Assembly (NCBI GenBank): GCA_025331445.1
Contig: JAIWNE010000115.1
Span: 1 to 64,000, forward strand
Length of the DNA: 64,000 nt
Direction of reading: 5' to 3'
From: Blakeslea trispora
Taxonomy: Eukaryota > Mucoromycota > Mucoromycetes > Mucorales > Choanephoraceae
Made by a program: the position numbers and the translations under genes
The notes under the pieces: generated by a model
The model's input: the letters and a program-made list of their open reading frames with translations, nothing else
The model's database searches: none
Told to the model about the DNA's origin: nothing
Shown: piece after piece, positions 44,996 through 56,300 of the stretch
How the letters are laid out: each line of letters opens with the position of its first letter
Numbering within the stretch: the first letter of the stretch is position 1

Positions 44996-45191
44996 CCTCC
45001 TGACTTCGTTGTGTATTTTATCGCCGTTATGTTGTCGCACATAATCTTGATCTTCTTCCCTTCGAATTCTTTTGCGTGTAACTGGAGAGCAAAGAGAATT
45101 GTCTTCAACTCCCGTACATTGATCGAATGTTCGCTTTCTTGTGTTGTCCAGTGGCCTGTTGTCTGTAGCATCGGCGATGATACTCCCCATT
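44996..45191 (-). pseudogene. DIRS RNase H N-terminal part
   Basis: A 196-bp DIRS island between the Tc1 and the 45197 LTR. It encodes WGVSSPMLQTTGHWTTQESE, NVRELKTILFALQLH and IMCDNITAIKYTTKSGGT, the RNase H Glu and Asp-Asn motifs. The frame continues from the RT piece (...HVDASQVE) across the LTR, and into the 43639-43656 island across the Tc1. Confidence 0.8.
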
Positions 45192-45196
45192 CTACC

Positions 45197-46073
45197 TGTC
45201 GTATTTTGGCATATATAGAAGCCAGAACGACTTATAATCGGAAATTCAATTAATCATCATCAAAGGTTATTTTGACAGATAATGTCAAAATAACAATAAA
45301 TCAAATAATGTTCGCAAAGTTGGAAAACTAAAATCATTTCAGATATTACCAGAGGTAATTCTGAAATCAAACATCTAACAAGCATTGGTAAAAAGCGATG
45401 ATATGATATATAAAGCGTTCAATGTGCCTAGCTAACACATTGAAAGCATGATCAGATTTATAGTCATTGACTCTCTTCTCATCAATACTTGAAATAGCTA
45501 TATGACATGACACATGTGATAGCAGGATGGTTGCATAGGCCTTATAATACCAAGGTAGCAGCATCTAACAAAACAAGCAATGATTCTAGAGATTTCGTTA
45601 TAAGAAAAGACTAAATCATTACTTGGATAAAGATAGTTCTGAGACATAATTACAAAGGGCTTGTCTATCGTTATCACCTAATCTAAACTGATCTTAACAT
45701 CCAACGAAACAAGTGAACAAGTATGAAACAGTTATGCCTGATATATTGAAACACTAATCATGATTAAACATATCTTGTCGAGCATAATTATTATCTCTCC
45801 AAGATATAAATCAAGTAAACAATATATCTCCACCTTATTCAAGGCGGGGGATGAAATCTGGCTACAGCCATCTTTCCATTAAGGTGACCAGTCATCCTAG
45901 TAGGAAAACTGCTCAAACAGATAAAATTATAACGGAGTGATTGATTGAAACCGAGATAGAAATAATATATAAACACAACATGGACTTGCAGTAGAATTAG
46001 TTCCCTCTCTTTCTTTTGAATAAAAAAATCGAGTTCCCTCTCATTAAATCTATCTGAGACTGCAAATATCACA
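45197..46073. mobile_element. LTR-like insertion in DIRS (TSD CTACC)
   Basis: 877-bp segment beginning TGTCGTATTT and ending AATATCACA on the plus strand, with 5-bp duplications CTACC at 45192-45196 and 46074-46078. Removing it and one copy joins the DIRS frame perfectly (DASQV to EWGVSS). TG...CA ends and a 5-bp duplication point to a solo LTR, although it is longer than the others here and has no clear TATA/AATAAA order. No coding content. Confidence 0.8.
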
Positions 46074-46078
46074 CTACC

Positions 46079-47786
46079 TGTGATGCATCTACGTGTGTCA
46101 GGATGTCCTGTTTGAATTCTGTTATCTGCCTGATATGAAGACCGTTCTTTGTTGTCACAAACTGATGCCACCATTGTAGTTCTTGTAGGCTTGTAGAGGA
46201 CAAGGGACATGGGTTTTCCCAATTCTGCTTGTGTATATGGAGATTCTTGGCTAGATCTCGTTGTAGATATCGTATGTGGAGAAGAGCTTCTCCTATCGCT
46301 GGTATCAGTGCTGTCATCTTCCCCAATAAATTGGCAATCCATCTACAACTCCTTTGATAGGGATTTTGAACAGCTTGTTTGATTCGTTGGATCAACTTCA
46401 ATATCTTTTGTTGTGGTGCTAAAATCTTCATTTGTTGTGTGTCGAAAGTAAATCCGAGGAAATCCTGTGTCTTCAATGGGGTTAGAGAGCTTTTCTGAAA
46501 ATTTATGAGAAAACCTAAGTCTTGTAAGTGTTGAATCACTTGTTCTGTAGCCTGTAATGTTTCTTCTTTTGTTTTGCCAAGGATGCAATGATCGTCCAAG
46601 TAGTATACCAATCTTATGCCTTTCTTTCTTAAATACTCGACAGCGAAGCGCATGATCTTTGAGAAAACTAGTGGTGCGGAACTGATTCCAAATGCTAATG
46701 TCTTGTAGTTGTAAATTACGTTTTTGTGTTCGAATGTCAAATATTTTCTTTATGCGGGATGGATTGGGACTGTACTGTTTGACAGCTAAAAAAAATAATA
46801 AAAAAAACACAAGTAGATTTAAAGGGGTTTATTCCAATACAAAAGTAAACTGAATCTTATCTAATCCTACTTCTAAATTATCTCTCTATTTATACTTTTC
46901 GAAAGTTAGGATGATTTATAATATCTAGTTTGCTGTTGATCGTATATTAACATGATTCCTTCGATGTCGATATCCAGAATCTATGATAGTTCAAAGTACG
47001 CATCTAAGGTGTGGCGAGAATACTAACTTGGATAGCCTTTCGATGTCAGACTCGAAATTGGAAGCGTAAAGAATAATTATCATTATATTGAAATAGAAGG
47101 ATTTGATTGGCTGATTTAAGAATATAGGTATCTATAGTTGTGTAGTTCACTACAGGGACTACCGCATAGGCGTCCTTTAAATCCAGTTTGCAGATATAAT
47201 CGTTGTGTTCTATTATATCTCGCAAAGCTGGTATTCCTTCCATCTTGAAATGTTGGCATTGTAGAAATTGGTTTAGCTTTCTGCAATCCAAAATTGGTCT
47301 TCTTTTGGTTGCCTCTTGGATGGTGAAAAGATTGAAAAGAAAGTCTCGATTTTGAGTTTCTGATATTTCTATCATGCCTGCCTTGAGAAATTTGTTGACA
47401 GCTTCGTCTTTTGCCTGAAGATCGGATTGGCTTAGTTTTAATGGATATGATTTCCAGGGAATTGGTTTGGTTGTAAATTGAAGTTTATACCCTTGGGATA
47501 TGACTGAGAGAGGCCATTTGTGATTGGTTATGTTCTTCCAGTTCTGTAAAAACATTTTCAGACGACCGCCTGGCAGGAAGCCATCGTCTGGTATTAAATA
47601 ATTGATATTTTTTGTTGGTTTTATATTTTCTATTGTTTTTGTTAGTTTTGTATTTTCTACTGTTTTTTGATTTAATAATTTTATTGAGTCTGATGGTTGG
47701 AATCTTTGTTGTTGTATTGGATGGTTGATTGGTGGTTGTAATTGTTGTAGTTGTTGGAAGGACCGCCACCTCGGCCCCTGTTCCAA
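46079..47786 (-). pseudogene. DIRS reverse transcriptase, interrupted
   Basis: RT of the DIRS element in two pieces around a 384-bp LTR. Piece 1 (47155-47786) encodes DGFLPGGRLKMFLQNWKNI, FTIQEATKRRPILDCRKLN and YICKLDLKDAYAVVPV (first catalytic Asp). Piece 2 (46079-46765) gives the HP block, RKYLTFEHKNVIYNYKTLAF and YYLDDHCILGKT (YLDD active site), then thumb sequence DLGFLINFQKSSL. One TAA, just downstream of the VPIHPA motif, interrupts piece 2 where a serine is usual. The start overlaps the end of the gag-like frame by about 100 nt, as DIRS ORFs often do. Confidence 0.87.
46771..47154 (-). mobile_element. Solo LTR in DIRS RT (TSD GGGAC)
   Basis: 384-bp insertion. Plus-strand ends TGTACTG and CACTACA, flanked by GGGAC at 46766-46770 and 47155-47159. 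On the minus strand it shows TATAAATAGAG followed by AATAAA about 60 nt later, i.e. U3-R-U5 order, so the LTR is on the minus strand. Excision restores the RT sequence. Confidence 0.9.
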
Positions 47787-48505
47787 AAATTTCCTCCTCC
47801 TCTGAATCCTCGATGGGCATTTCCTCTGCCATTGAAGAATCCACGGGTACGGAATCCACCTCTGGTTGGGCTGTTGTTGGGACTGACTGCTGCTTGAACG
47901 ATTGATCGTTGGTAAGTGGCTTCATTGTATGCATGGACAAATTCTGCATCAAAGGTATCTCTCTTGTTGGTGTTGTCATTTTTCGCTCCGAGATGCTTAA
48001 TGCTGTTTGGCAGATGTAATGCGTCAACGGCAAATTCCCTGGCTTCATCATCTTGGAGTGAAGCTTCTGTCCACGAGAAAACGGAGAGATTGTGGGAAAT
48101 CTTAATTGCTTCGTTGAGCAATTGATTGATAGTGGATTTGTTCAAGCTGTCTTGTTGTTGCTTGATAAATTCAAGTCTGTTGTAGAGATCTGTTGCTCCT
48201 CTTGCAGCTGCTCTTGTGTTATCTACAATTTTGTAAAGGCAATTAATGGACTTGATAGTTTCTGTTTTGTGATTTTTACATCTTTGGATGTAATTCTTGT
48301 TGAGTTGTTCTCCAACGGTGATATACTCGTGTTGGAATTTTGGTTGTTTCTTCTTAATCCGCTTGACAAAGTCGATTCTGTCTGCCCTTGAGAGTTCGTT
48401 ACAGCTCTCAGCAATCTCCAGTGGCAAGTCATGGGTTGCATAGAGATCTTCTGTGGCTTGCTTTTCTTCGTTTCTAAGTTGGTTACAGTGCTACCAAACT
48501 TAAAG
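47681..48505 (-). pseudogene. DIRS gag-like protein
   Basis: First protein of the DIRS element, recognised by position and composition rather than by a strong motif. The frame is open from about 48427 (LEIAESCNELSRADRIDFV) to 47681. It includes a helical region (LYNRLEFIKQQQDSLNKS) and an Arg/Gly-rich nucleic-acid-binding tail (RGGFRTRGFFNGRGNAHRGF). No ATG is found in frame at the start, and a frame change near 48500 (MKNFKVLTK... reading on in another phase) suggests an upstream disruption. It overlaps the RT frame. Confidence 0.65.
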
Positions 48506-49082
48506 CTCCTACATTTTGTCAAAACTTTGAAGTTTTTCACAGCATCCCAAACTAAATAAAATACAATTCTAAAGCGATAACATTGTTCGTTGATCTTTTC
48601 TGAACTAGTTTATCGCCTCAGTTTTTTTTTTCCTCTGCAAAACTTTTGTGCAGTAAGGTCTCAAAGTTTGGCGGTTTTTAAATTTTCTGGCTGAGGTATA
48701 GTGGGGAGAGGTCAATATTGAAAAGAGCAGGCATACCTATAAAAAAAATCAAGTACCGCTATTCGGGGATTCAAATAATAGCCAGCCAATTAGAAAGCTA
48801 GGCTATTTTTATATCGCGTTCGTGTAAGTATTAATTCGCGTCTGTTCGCGTTTGAGAAACCGCCTTTTGTTTACATTTACTATTATTAACTATGCCTCGA
48901 TTAAGCAAAAGAGCTCAACATTTCAAATCCCAAAAGAAAGACGAAAAAGGAAAACTTGTGAAGAGAGATGAAATTTCTGTTGAAACTTCAACAGTTGATA
49001 ATGTCGAAGATTGTCAACTTTGGAAAACTACCGTGAGCACCTCGTGCCTTGACCGCTTGCGAGACAACAACAGCAGCATCAG

Positions 49083-49548
49083 TGTAGAGATTGGAGTAAG
49101 TTGAGAATAAAAAGACAAGAAGCAAGTACTTTGATAATCCTTTTATTCTGATAAAGAGAGATGATTTTCTATCTAGTAAAATTACAACGACTATTTATAC
49201 AAATTGAGTGAGGATTGGTTTATCCGATTATTTAAGCTGAGAGTAGATACGATAGAGGATGAGTAAGTCTTGATGACTTGCTTTTGATATAAGAATAGTT
49301 ATTGTTATTGATGTCTGACTAGTTTGGAATAAGTAAGGCAGCTTGATTGGATCAATCAGGGAATTGATCTCCGCTGTCATTTATATTTTTGTAGGTAATA
49401 TATTTGAGTCTGAATATATGTGCGTTTCAAGTTGAATCCCTGAATCTGTTTCAATTCAGCTCAGGGTATTTCTTTATATGGAATACTTCTTTTATCAAGA
49501 TCTTTTTATAGAACTTCTTTATGATTTAAATATGGTGCAATCACCACA
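49083..49548 (-). mobile_element. Solo LTR in the DDE transposase (TSD ATCAG)
   Basis: 466-bp insertion, TGTAGAGATT...ATCACCACA, flanked by ATCAG at 49078-49082 and 49549-49553. Removing it restores the frame (DNNSSI to RKRKGHY). TATAAATAG and AATAAA in the right order are on the minus strand. Its first 316 bp (plus strand) recur almost unchanged at 60335-60651. Confidence 0.93.
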
Positions 49549-49828
49549 ATCAGAAAAAGAAAAGGCCATTATATGAAGAACTCCACTACCACTAAGTGGA
49601 GAAAAACCAAGGAAGCTCAAAAGGTAGATCCCCGAGCAACGCTCTTCAACTTTGGGATTACCTTAGAGGAAAAACCACTTCCTGTTGCCGAGGTAGAGAT
49701 GAGTGCCTCTCAAAAGGAGTTGGTCTTGATTGAGAAGTCTTTGGATTCCATCAAAAAGATCAACAAGCCCGTTATGAACAAGAAGAATGACGGAAGCTCT
49801 TTAGAATCATACAATTTTTTTCGTTATA

Positions 49829-50780
49829 CAGTTGCTGGAACCTGAAATTCGATCACTTTTTAAAATCGAAACTCAGTGTTAAAGATGCATAAAATAAAAG
49901 ACATGTTAGTGATTCAAGACGATGTCCAATTAAGCTCTATTTATTGTCATACTACCTTTAGCATCTATGACGGCTTGACAGAGTTCCTTCGTGTTGTCCA
50001 CCAAGCAAACAAGTAAGTCGCTGCTGATCTTACTCCACTATTCCAGCAGCAATTCCTTCAATTCTGTAGTGTTATGAACAGCATGGCGCCTGCTTGCTAT
50101 GCGCTTCTCAAGAGCCCACCCCAAATCCTCAATGGGGTTTAAATCTGAACTTTGGGCAGGCCAGTACTCAAGCCTCTTCATCAAATGACGGCTCTTCCAA
50201 AGACACGCAGAAGCTTCTGTATGACACGTAGCCCCATCTTCTTGTAACAAGAAGCGTCTGTCCTTCTATGCTTGGGATTTCTAAGTACCAGGGTTGAAGC
50301 TCTGTTGTTCAATCGACATGTTCCTTGGCCCTATTCGAGTCGAAACTCCTTGTGCTTCTTCATCAAGGCAGGCTTGTGAGATGCGCAGTAAGATTTGAAG
50401 CCTAGCTGACGAAAACAGCTGACGACAGTCTTTCTACAGACTGTAACTTTTAATTTCTCCAGCTCGTGTTTGATGCCATCAATGCTAAAGAAAGTATTGT
50501 TTGTTACAATTCAATCGAGCGTGTCTCATTGTTTTCTCATTAACTTTTGGGGTTGAGCCAGGACGAAACGCTGGACAGAAGTGTGCCTTTTTTCACGATG
50601 TTGTTTACAGTCGCGTAAGAGAACACCATTATGCGTGAAATCTCTCTCAAGGAATGCTAGCGCGATTCAACCAACACACTCCTCAATAAGTTTTCTCTTC
50701 ACTCTTGTTGTATTTTTCACGGCTGCTTGTATATCAATAGTAGATATATTTGAACTGAATTGTTTTTTGTAAAAGAATGA
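49829..50780 (-). pseudogene. Tc1-like relic
   Basis: Decayed transposase on the minus strand. QEDGATCHTEASACLWKS and WPAQSSDLNPIEDLGWALEK carry the second D and the E of the Tc1 triad; the rest is frameshifted. The left border is at TA 49827-49828 followed by CAGTTGCTGGAACC; a matching right end is not found. It separates the head and body of the DDE transposase above. Confidence 0.75.
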
Positions 50781-52681
50781 AATATTGATTGTGGTCATTA
50801 TCATGCCAGATATGCCTTATGTAAGGCCCGATCGAATTTCTTTTTCCAGTGACTGTATGTCTGTTCAAGCATATTTCGAAAACAGGCTTGCAGGATTGAA
50901 GAAGGGCAAAGCGTCAGAAGAAGTTGCCAGGCATTTATGGCCTCACAACAACGAGGAATATCGTACTAAATGCATTGTAAAATGGGCAAAGGAATTCTTG
51001 GAAGCAGGTGAGCTTTCAGATCACTCTCAGGACGCTCACATCAAGCGTGAGTCGTTCTTGAGTGACAACGATGTCAAAATGATGTCGTTACAAAAGTTTT
51101 AAGAGATGAAGCCAGCTGAGCGTACTGTTTTGGCTTTAAAGCAGTACATCGAAGACGAAGTTGCTCCCTCTGTTCTTGGTGTTAGAGGCACAGTTTCCGA
51201 GTCTACTGTGGCCAAGTACCTCTATAAATGGGGGTACAGCTACAGCAAGAACCAAAAGACGATATTCTTCGATGGCCATGAGCGTCAAGACGTCGTAGAA
51301 TATCGCAACTCCTGGACCAAAAGAATAATGGAGTATGCCACCAAGTCGGAATTCTATGATGGTGAAAATCAGGAGGAGATCTTGGAGCCTAACTTGGAGG
51401 AAGGTGAGAAAAAATTGGTCTTTGTGACTCAAGACGAGTCCACATTCTATGCCAATGACGGCAAGGATACCCTCTGGATGTCAAAGGATGAAAACTACAT
51501 CCGAAAGAAAGGGCCTGGCTTCTCCATCATGGTTAGCGAGTTTCAGTGCCCTTGTCATGGAACAATGAGAATTCGTGGTTGGAGCTCTAGAAAGCTGTTT
51601 AAAGCTGGGGAGAGCAGAGATGGTTGGTGGACAAGTAAGGATATGGTCGCTCAGTTAAAGGATCATGTCATTGGGCTGTTTGAAAGCTTGCACTCAGATT
51701 GCCGAGCTGTATTCCTCTTTGATAACAGCTCAAATCATGGGGCTTACAGCGAAGACGCACTGGTTGCAAGTCGAATGACGCTCAATGAGAAACCATGGCC
51801 TTTAACTGAGCGATATCAGTTCAAGGATACAACCATTGAACTCTCTTCTGGTCAGCTTTTGAAGCAATCGTTTTTCTCTGACAAGGAGATTTCATCCCAT
51901 GACTCCATGGGTAGACCTAAAGTAAAGCATGTCAGATACTTCAAAGGTAAGAAAAGTTTAAGTACTCTTATTATAATGTAACTTAGTCTGACTCATTGGT
52001 TTAAAGGTATCAAAAGAATTTTGGAAGAACGTGGACAATGGCTTTGCGACTTGAACGGAAAGACTTGGAAGATGCGCTGTGGTAGTCCCGAGCCCGGAGT
52101 CAAGTCGATGTGTTGTGCATTGCATTTTCTCGAAAGCAGACTAGACTTTCTGGCACAAAAAACTGCATTGCAAGAAGTTGTAGAAGATGCTGGCCACATC
52201 TTCGAGCTATACCCCAAGTATCACTGCGAGTGTAATTGGATAGAAATGTATTGGGGTATGGCTAAAAGAGAGGCCCGACTTAGATGTGATTACACATTTA
52301 AGTCGTTAGAAAAGAATATTCCCCCGTTCTTGGATAAAGCTGGAAATATCGCTCAAATCAGGATGTATTTTCAGCGCTGTATGAACTATATCGAAGCATA
52401 CAGCAAGCAAGAACGCGGGAGAGAAGTGGCAGCTGATGTCAAGAAGTTTGTTGAGAAGAGATACCTTTCTCATAGAAAGGTAAAAATACCCAAAGACCTT
52501 GAGTAAGCTCCTTTTTTTTTTAATAAAATTACTAGTAAAAATATCTAGGACATGAGTTCAATCCCTGTAGAGTGCGATTTTTTGGGAGGTCAATATTGAA
52601 AAGATTTTAAAGTTTGGGAGGTTTAAGCTCAGTGGCACGTTAATAATTTGCTTAAGCTCTGTTTCGGTATAGAGTCTTGGT

Positions 52682-52969
52682 TGTTGTGGGTGTGATATTC
52701 ACGGTACAATTGATAACAACAATAAATTAATCAGACCCAAAAGAAAGTTGTCTTTATTCAATATACATTTTCTAGCTCTATTTATACTAATGATGGATCC
52801 CGCATCTTAACTGAGTGTTTACCTTACGTTGGATCACAACGTACTTTCTGTTTATTTGTATAAGAACGTATCTCACCGTTAATCAACATGTCCATATATG
52901 TTAACGACGTGATGGCTAATCTGACTTTATAATTTGTTATTGTTCCTAAAAAGGACAATGTATACAACA
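52682..52969 (-). mobile_element. Candidate solo LTR
   Basis: 288-bp segment with TGTTGTGG at the left and ATACAACA at the right (6-bp inverted ends). The minus strand has TATAAATAGAGC then GAATAAAG, as in the other LTRs. The flanking 5-mers (TTGGT and GTTGG) do not match exactly, so the call is tentative. Confidence 0.55.
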
Positions 52970-53027
52970 GTTGGGAGTCATTGCTCATGTCACCAGTCAT
53001 AGTTTATCCACGATGCGCGGCTTAGAA

Positions 53028-53099
53028 AGATGCAAAGAATGGAGTTTAAATTGTATTACTATTATTATATTGAAAATAAAGCGTGGCTAGAAAGCCTAG
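53028..53099 (+). repeat. Inverted copy of the DIRS terminal sequence
   Basis: About 72 bp matching 37210-37285 in opposite orientation with about six differences, including 40 identical bases ending in GCGTGGCTAGAAAGCCTAG. It is the expected inverted terminal repeat of the DIRS element. The chromovirus LTR starts at the very next base. Confidence 0.8.
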
Positions 53100-53261
53100 T
53101 GATGTTTCGTAAGCTAGATGCATCATTAAATCAAGACATTTATTTAAGACACAATCCTACTTTGTGTCACCAAGCTCAATTTATATTGACAATCTCATTC
53201 TACACTGAATAAAACCCTCTCTTAATCTTGTTTAACTCATCTTGACTTAACAGATAAATTA
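53100..53261 (+). repeat. 5' LTR of the chromovirus
   Basis: 162 bp, with AATAAAACCC near the right end as a likely polyadenylation signal. It directly follows the DIRS terminal repeat copy. Confidence 0.8.
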
Positions 53262-53301
53262 TTTTTTTTAAACACGCAAAAGTTTATTCAGTATTAAGAA
53301 A

Positions 53302-56300
53302 ATGTCCAACAACAACAACAACAACAACAACACCAAGAAGGCTAATGATGCTCATCGCGTCAACAACGACCCTAGTAGTCATCGTGCCCCTGTCACTACT
53401 AGCATCGACTACTCTCTTAATGAGTTTCCTCCTTTGCCTCCTGCTTCTCCTCGTCGCGATCCTATCGCTGCCACGAACATCAGAAACAGTGGTAATGCTT
53501 ATGGACAAGAAAAGCCCAGCGAGTCCATGGATATTGACACATATACTGGCAATGCCCTGTCATCTCACGATGTCGCAGGAAGAACTTCCCCTCCGTCTGT
53601 CGAGGATGAAATGTTTGAAGATCTCGGTGACAATGATCTGATAACTGAGAAGTCTTTCAGAGAGACTATCTCTGATTTAAAAAAGAAGTTGACAAAGCTT
53701 TCTTTCGTTCTAGCTAACGCTAAGAAAAGCTCAGACATTGATCGCTTGAGAGCTGAAAAGGATTTCGTTAAGCAACGTTATCTGCAAGCCCTTGAAGATT
53801 TTAAGGATCTTTTTGGAGACAATGAATCTACAATGTCGGCATTGACTCCCTCTACTGGAAGCAATGTTCCTGTGAACCCTGTCGTTCATCAAACAATGAG
53901 TTTAGTTCCCTCTAATCTCCCATACTTTCAGTGGACTGGCTTCATCACTGATACCAGTCGTCAGTCTTACAAAACACCTAAAAAGTGTTTTAATGCATTT
54001 GAAAATGTATTGAATTCCCACTCTTTGTCTGTGGAGGCCAATTGGCAAAGACTTCTTCTCGTTTCGGCCCCCGATAATCTTATCGAGTGGGTTAAAGACT
54101 ACTCACAGTCTCATCCCAACACATCCTGGAGTGCAATCAAAAATGCTATAGCAATCAAATTTGGGACCAGTCCTGAAAGATTGCGACAATTAGCCACGGA
54201 CAGACTTTATCGTCTTGAGTTTCGTAGATACGAGACAATGTCACAATACGTGGCAAGATTCCGTGAAATTGCTCAAGAAGCGATGATCACTGAAGAAAGT
54301 ATGTTGAAGCATTGTATCATGCAACCAGTTCCTCGAGAATATCACATAGAGGTATTGAGAACTATAAAGATCACCAAAGATCCTAATGCTCAGTCATTGG
54401 ACTTTACCATCCAAGCGTTGCTGGATGCGTATGATATCCTCAACGACCTTGACGTCAAAAAGAAGTTGCCTACTTCTCATAAAATAGTGCACTCCAAAAA
54501 GGCTCAGCCTTCCACACCTTACTCTTCCTCTCGTCCGAGCAAATTCCGCTCTGAAACCTCTTCCTCTCGCCATAAGCCTAGTCCTTATTGCAGCTATCAT
54601 AACTCTCACGAGCATGATACCGCTGATTGCCGAGCAAAACAAAAGAGAGCTGAACGAAAGCTGCATTTCCAGCAGTTCAAATCTAAAGGTAAGAAACGTA
54701 CATGTTTCACCTGCAAAGGCCCATGGAAGCATGGTCATGTCTGCAAAGGCATGAGTAAAGGTAAACCCTCCAAGACCTCCAACAACAAAGACCCTGTGCC
54801 AAGACCTACTCAATCGGATGATGAAGGGGATGTCTTCATGGATGAAGGCTCCTCTGATAATGAAGACCACAATCTTCAATTCGCTGCCGCTGACTTTGAC
54901 CCCAAGGGCAAAGGCAAAGCTGACTGTAAGTACACTGTCACCACAGATGACTACTTTGCACAATCGCCAAAAGGCCTGTTAGCTGATAAGTTTATATATC
55001 TTCCGTTGTCAATAGAGAATGTGAAAACTTGGGCATTGCTAGATTCAGGCTGCTCTTTTTCTTCTATCTCTCCTTCTCTGGCAAAACACTTAAATTTAGA
55101 AATAAATAAAAGTGAAGGAAATATTAAACTTATCAATAGCAACACGGTTAAACGTCTAGGACATACGTCAGACAAATTAGAGGTCACATACAATTCCAAA
55201 ACAATTCATTCACGGTTTGAAGTATATAATCTGTTTAATAACATACATGTGTGCATTGGCATGGATTTGATATATCTTTTGGGTATTGAAATCTCCAATA
55301 TCGCCATGGATTGGGAAAACAAGGTTGGTCCTGTTCTACCTCCTATTGATCCAAACCCATCTACACCCAACAATGATCCTTTTGGTACACAGACCGAGCG
55401 TAAGCAAATGATGGATCAAATCGAACCATTTATACAAGCCAACAGAAATATCCCTGTTGCAAACTACTGTAATATACCAGGAAGTGAAATACGCCTTCCT
55501 CTGAAAAAGGGTATTACATCAGCTTATCGTAGACAATATGCAATCAAAGAATGTCATTTAGAAGCTGTTGAAAAACAAGTACAAGAATGGATTTCGGGCA
55601 ATGTCATTGAACGCGCACCTCCAAACAATCCTTTCAATTCCAGTTTACTCACTGTGTTAAAGCGATCCCCTGTAACAGGTGAATTAGATCCAAAAAAGGT
55701 ACGTACTGTACTTGATTGTCGTCTTGTAAATCAAAGCCTTGATCCCGCACAAATGGATAAATTTCCATTACCCTTGATCAGCACTTTGCATCGTAAATTG
55801 AGCAAATTCTCGCTCTTCACTACCATCGACCTTAGTGCATGCTTTCACAGTTTTCGCATCCGTCGATGTGATAGACCTGTTACTTCATTCACGGCTCCTA
55901 GCGGCCTGCAATATCAATTCAAACGAGCTCCATTTGAATTGCTCAACGTATCCTCAGTGGTACAACGAAGCATCACCAGTCTCTTTGCTGACTTGGATTA
56001 TTGTGTTCATTACATTGACGACATCTACGTTGCTACCGATGATAGTATCGACAACCATGTTCGTTGTCTACAAACAGTCTTATCTCGACTCACTCGATCC
56101 AATCTTCGCATCAATCATGAAAAACTCAATCTCATGCAGAAATCAATCTTTGTTCTAGGATTTCGACTTTCTCATGATGCACTTACTCTGGATATGCGCA
56201 AGGTTACCAACGTATTATCTTGGCCTGAAACGGTCCAAAACTCGAAAGAGTTAGGTCATCGACTTGGTGTGATCAATTACTTTCGTGAGCATGTACCTCG

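Larger units (their letters stand above)
48892..52506 (+). pseudogene. Transposase, Tc1/mariner-like superfamily with long D-E spacing
   Basis: Head: 48892-49082 and, after the LTR, 49554-49828 (MPRLSKRAQHFKSQKKDEK, basic; then EMSASQKELVLIEKSL). Body: about 50797-51946 and 52007-52506, with a 60-nt GT-AG intron in between. One TAA (51100-51102) interrupts the body. HTH-like region: SVQAYFENRLAGLKKGKASE and TVSESTVAKYLYKWGYSYSK. Catalytic candidates: VFVTQDESTFYANDGKDTLW (D), AVFLFDNSSNHGAYSEDAL (D) and CECNWIEMYWGMAKREARLR (E). About 155 residues lie between the second D and the E, far more than the 34-40 of Tc1/mariner; the inserted part is rich in Lys/Cys. Comparable proteins occur as uncharacterised DDE endonuclease genes in other fungi. 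Dead copy as it stands. Confidence 0.8.
48660..52640 (+). mobile_element. DDE transposon with widely spaced catalytic residues, disrupted
   Basis: Element inserted between the DIRS gag and its presumed 5' end. Borders are approximate: both sides carry GAGGTCAATATTGAAAAG (48708-48725 and 52586-52604, same orientation; the core TCAATATTGA is palindromic) and an AAAGTTTGG block. Inside is a transposase gene broken by a solo LTR (49083-49548) and a Tc1 relic (about 49829-50780). Confidence 0.65.
37178..53099 (-). mobile_element. DIRS-type tyrosine-recombinase retrotransposon, fragmented by nested insertions
   Basis: A single DIRS element runs from about 53.1 kb down to about 37.2 kb on the minus strand: gag-like, RT, RNase H and tyrosine recombinase (YR). 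Its own sequence amounts to roughly 4.1 kb between gag and the 3' end once five clean insertions are subtracted (37955-38389, 39394-43630, 43659-44993, 45197-46073 and 46771-47154). The protein frames on either side of each insertion continue exactly when insert plus one target copy is removed. The 3' terminal part (37210-37285) has an inverted copy at 53028-53099, which fits an inverted terminal repeat at the 5' end. Between gag and that repeat sit a DDE element and a candidate LTR. The copy is dead. Confidence 0.8.

Noticed and set aside
45839..46342. 167-residue minus-strand ORF
   Set aside because: Chimeric: runs from a shifted DIRS frame into the 45197-46073 LTR-like insertion.
46771..47154. 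Interpretation of this segment as an intron in the DIRS RT
   Set aside because: The ends could serve as splice sites, but 5-bp duplications, TG...CA termini and an internal TATA/AATAAA order fit a solo LTR much better.
47485..48051. Third overlapping minus-strand ORF in the DIRS gag region
   Set aside because: Out of frame with both gag and RT; composition fits a shadow frame.
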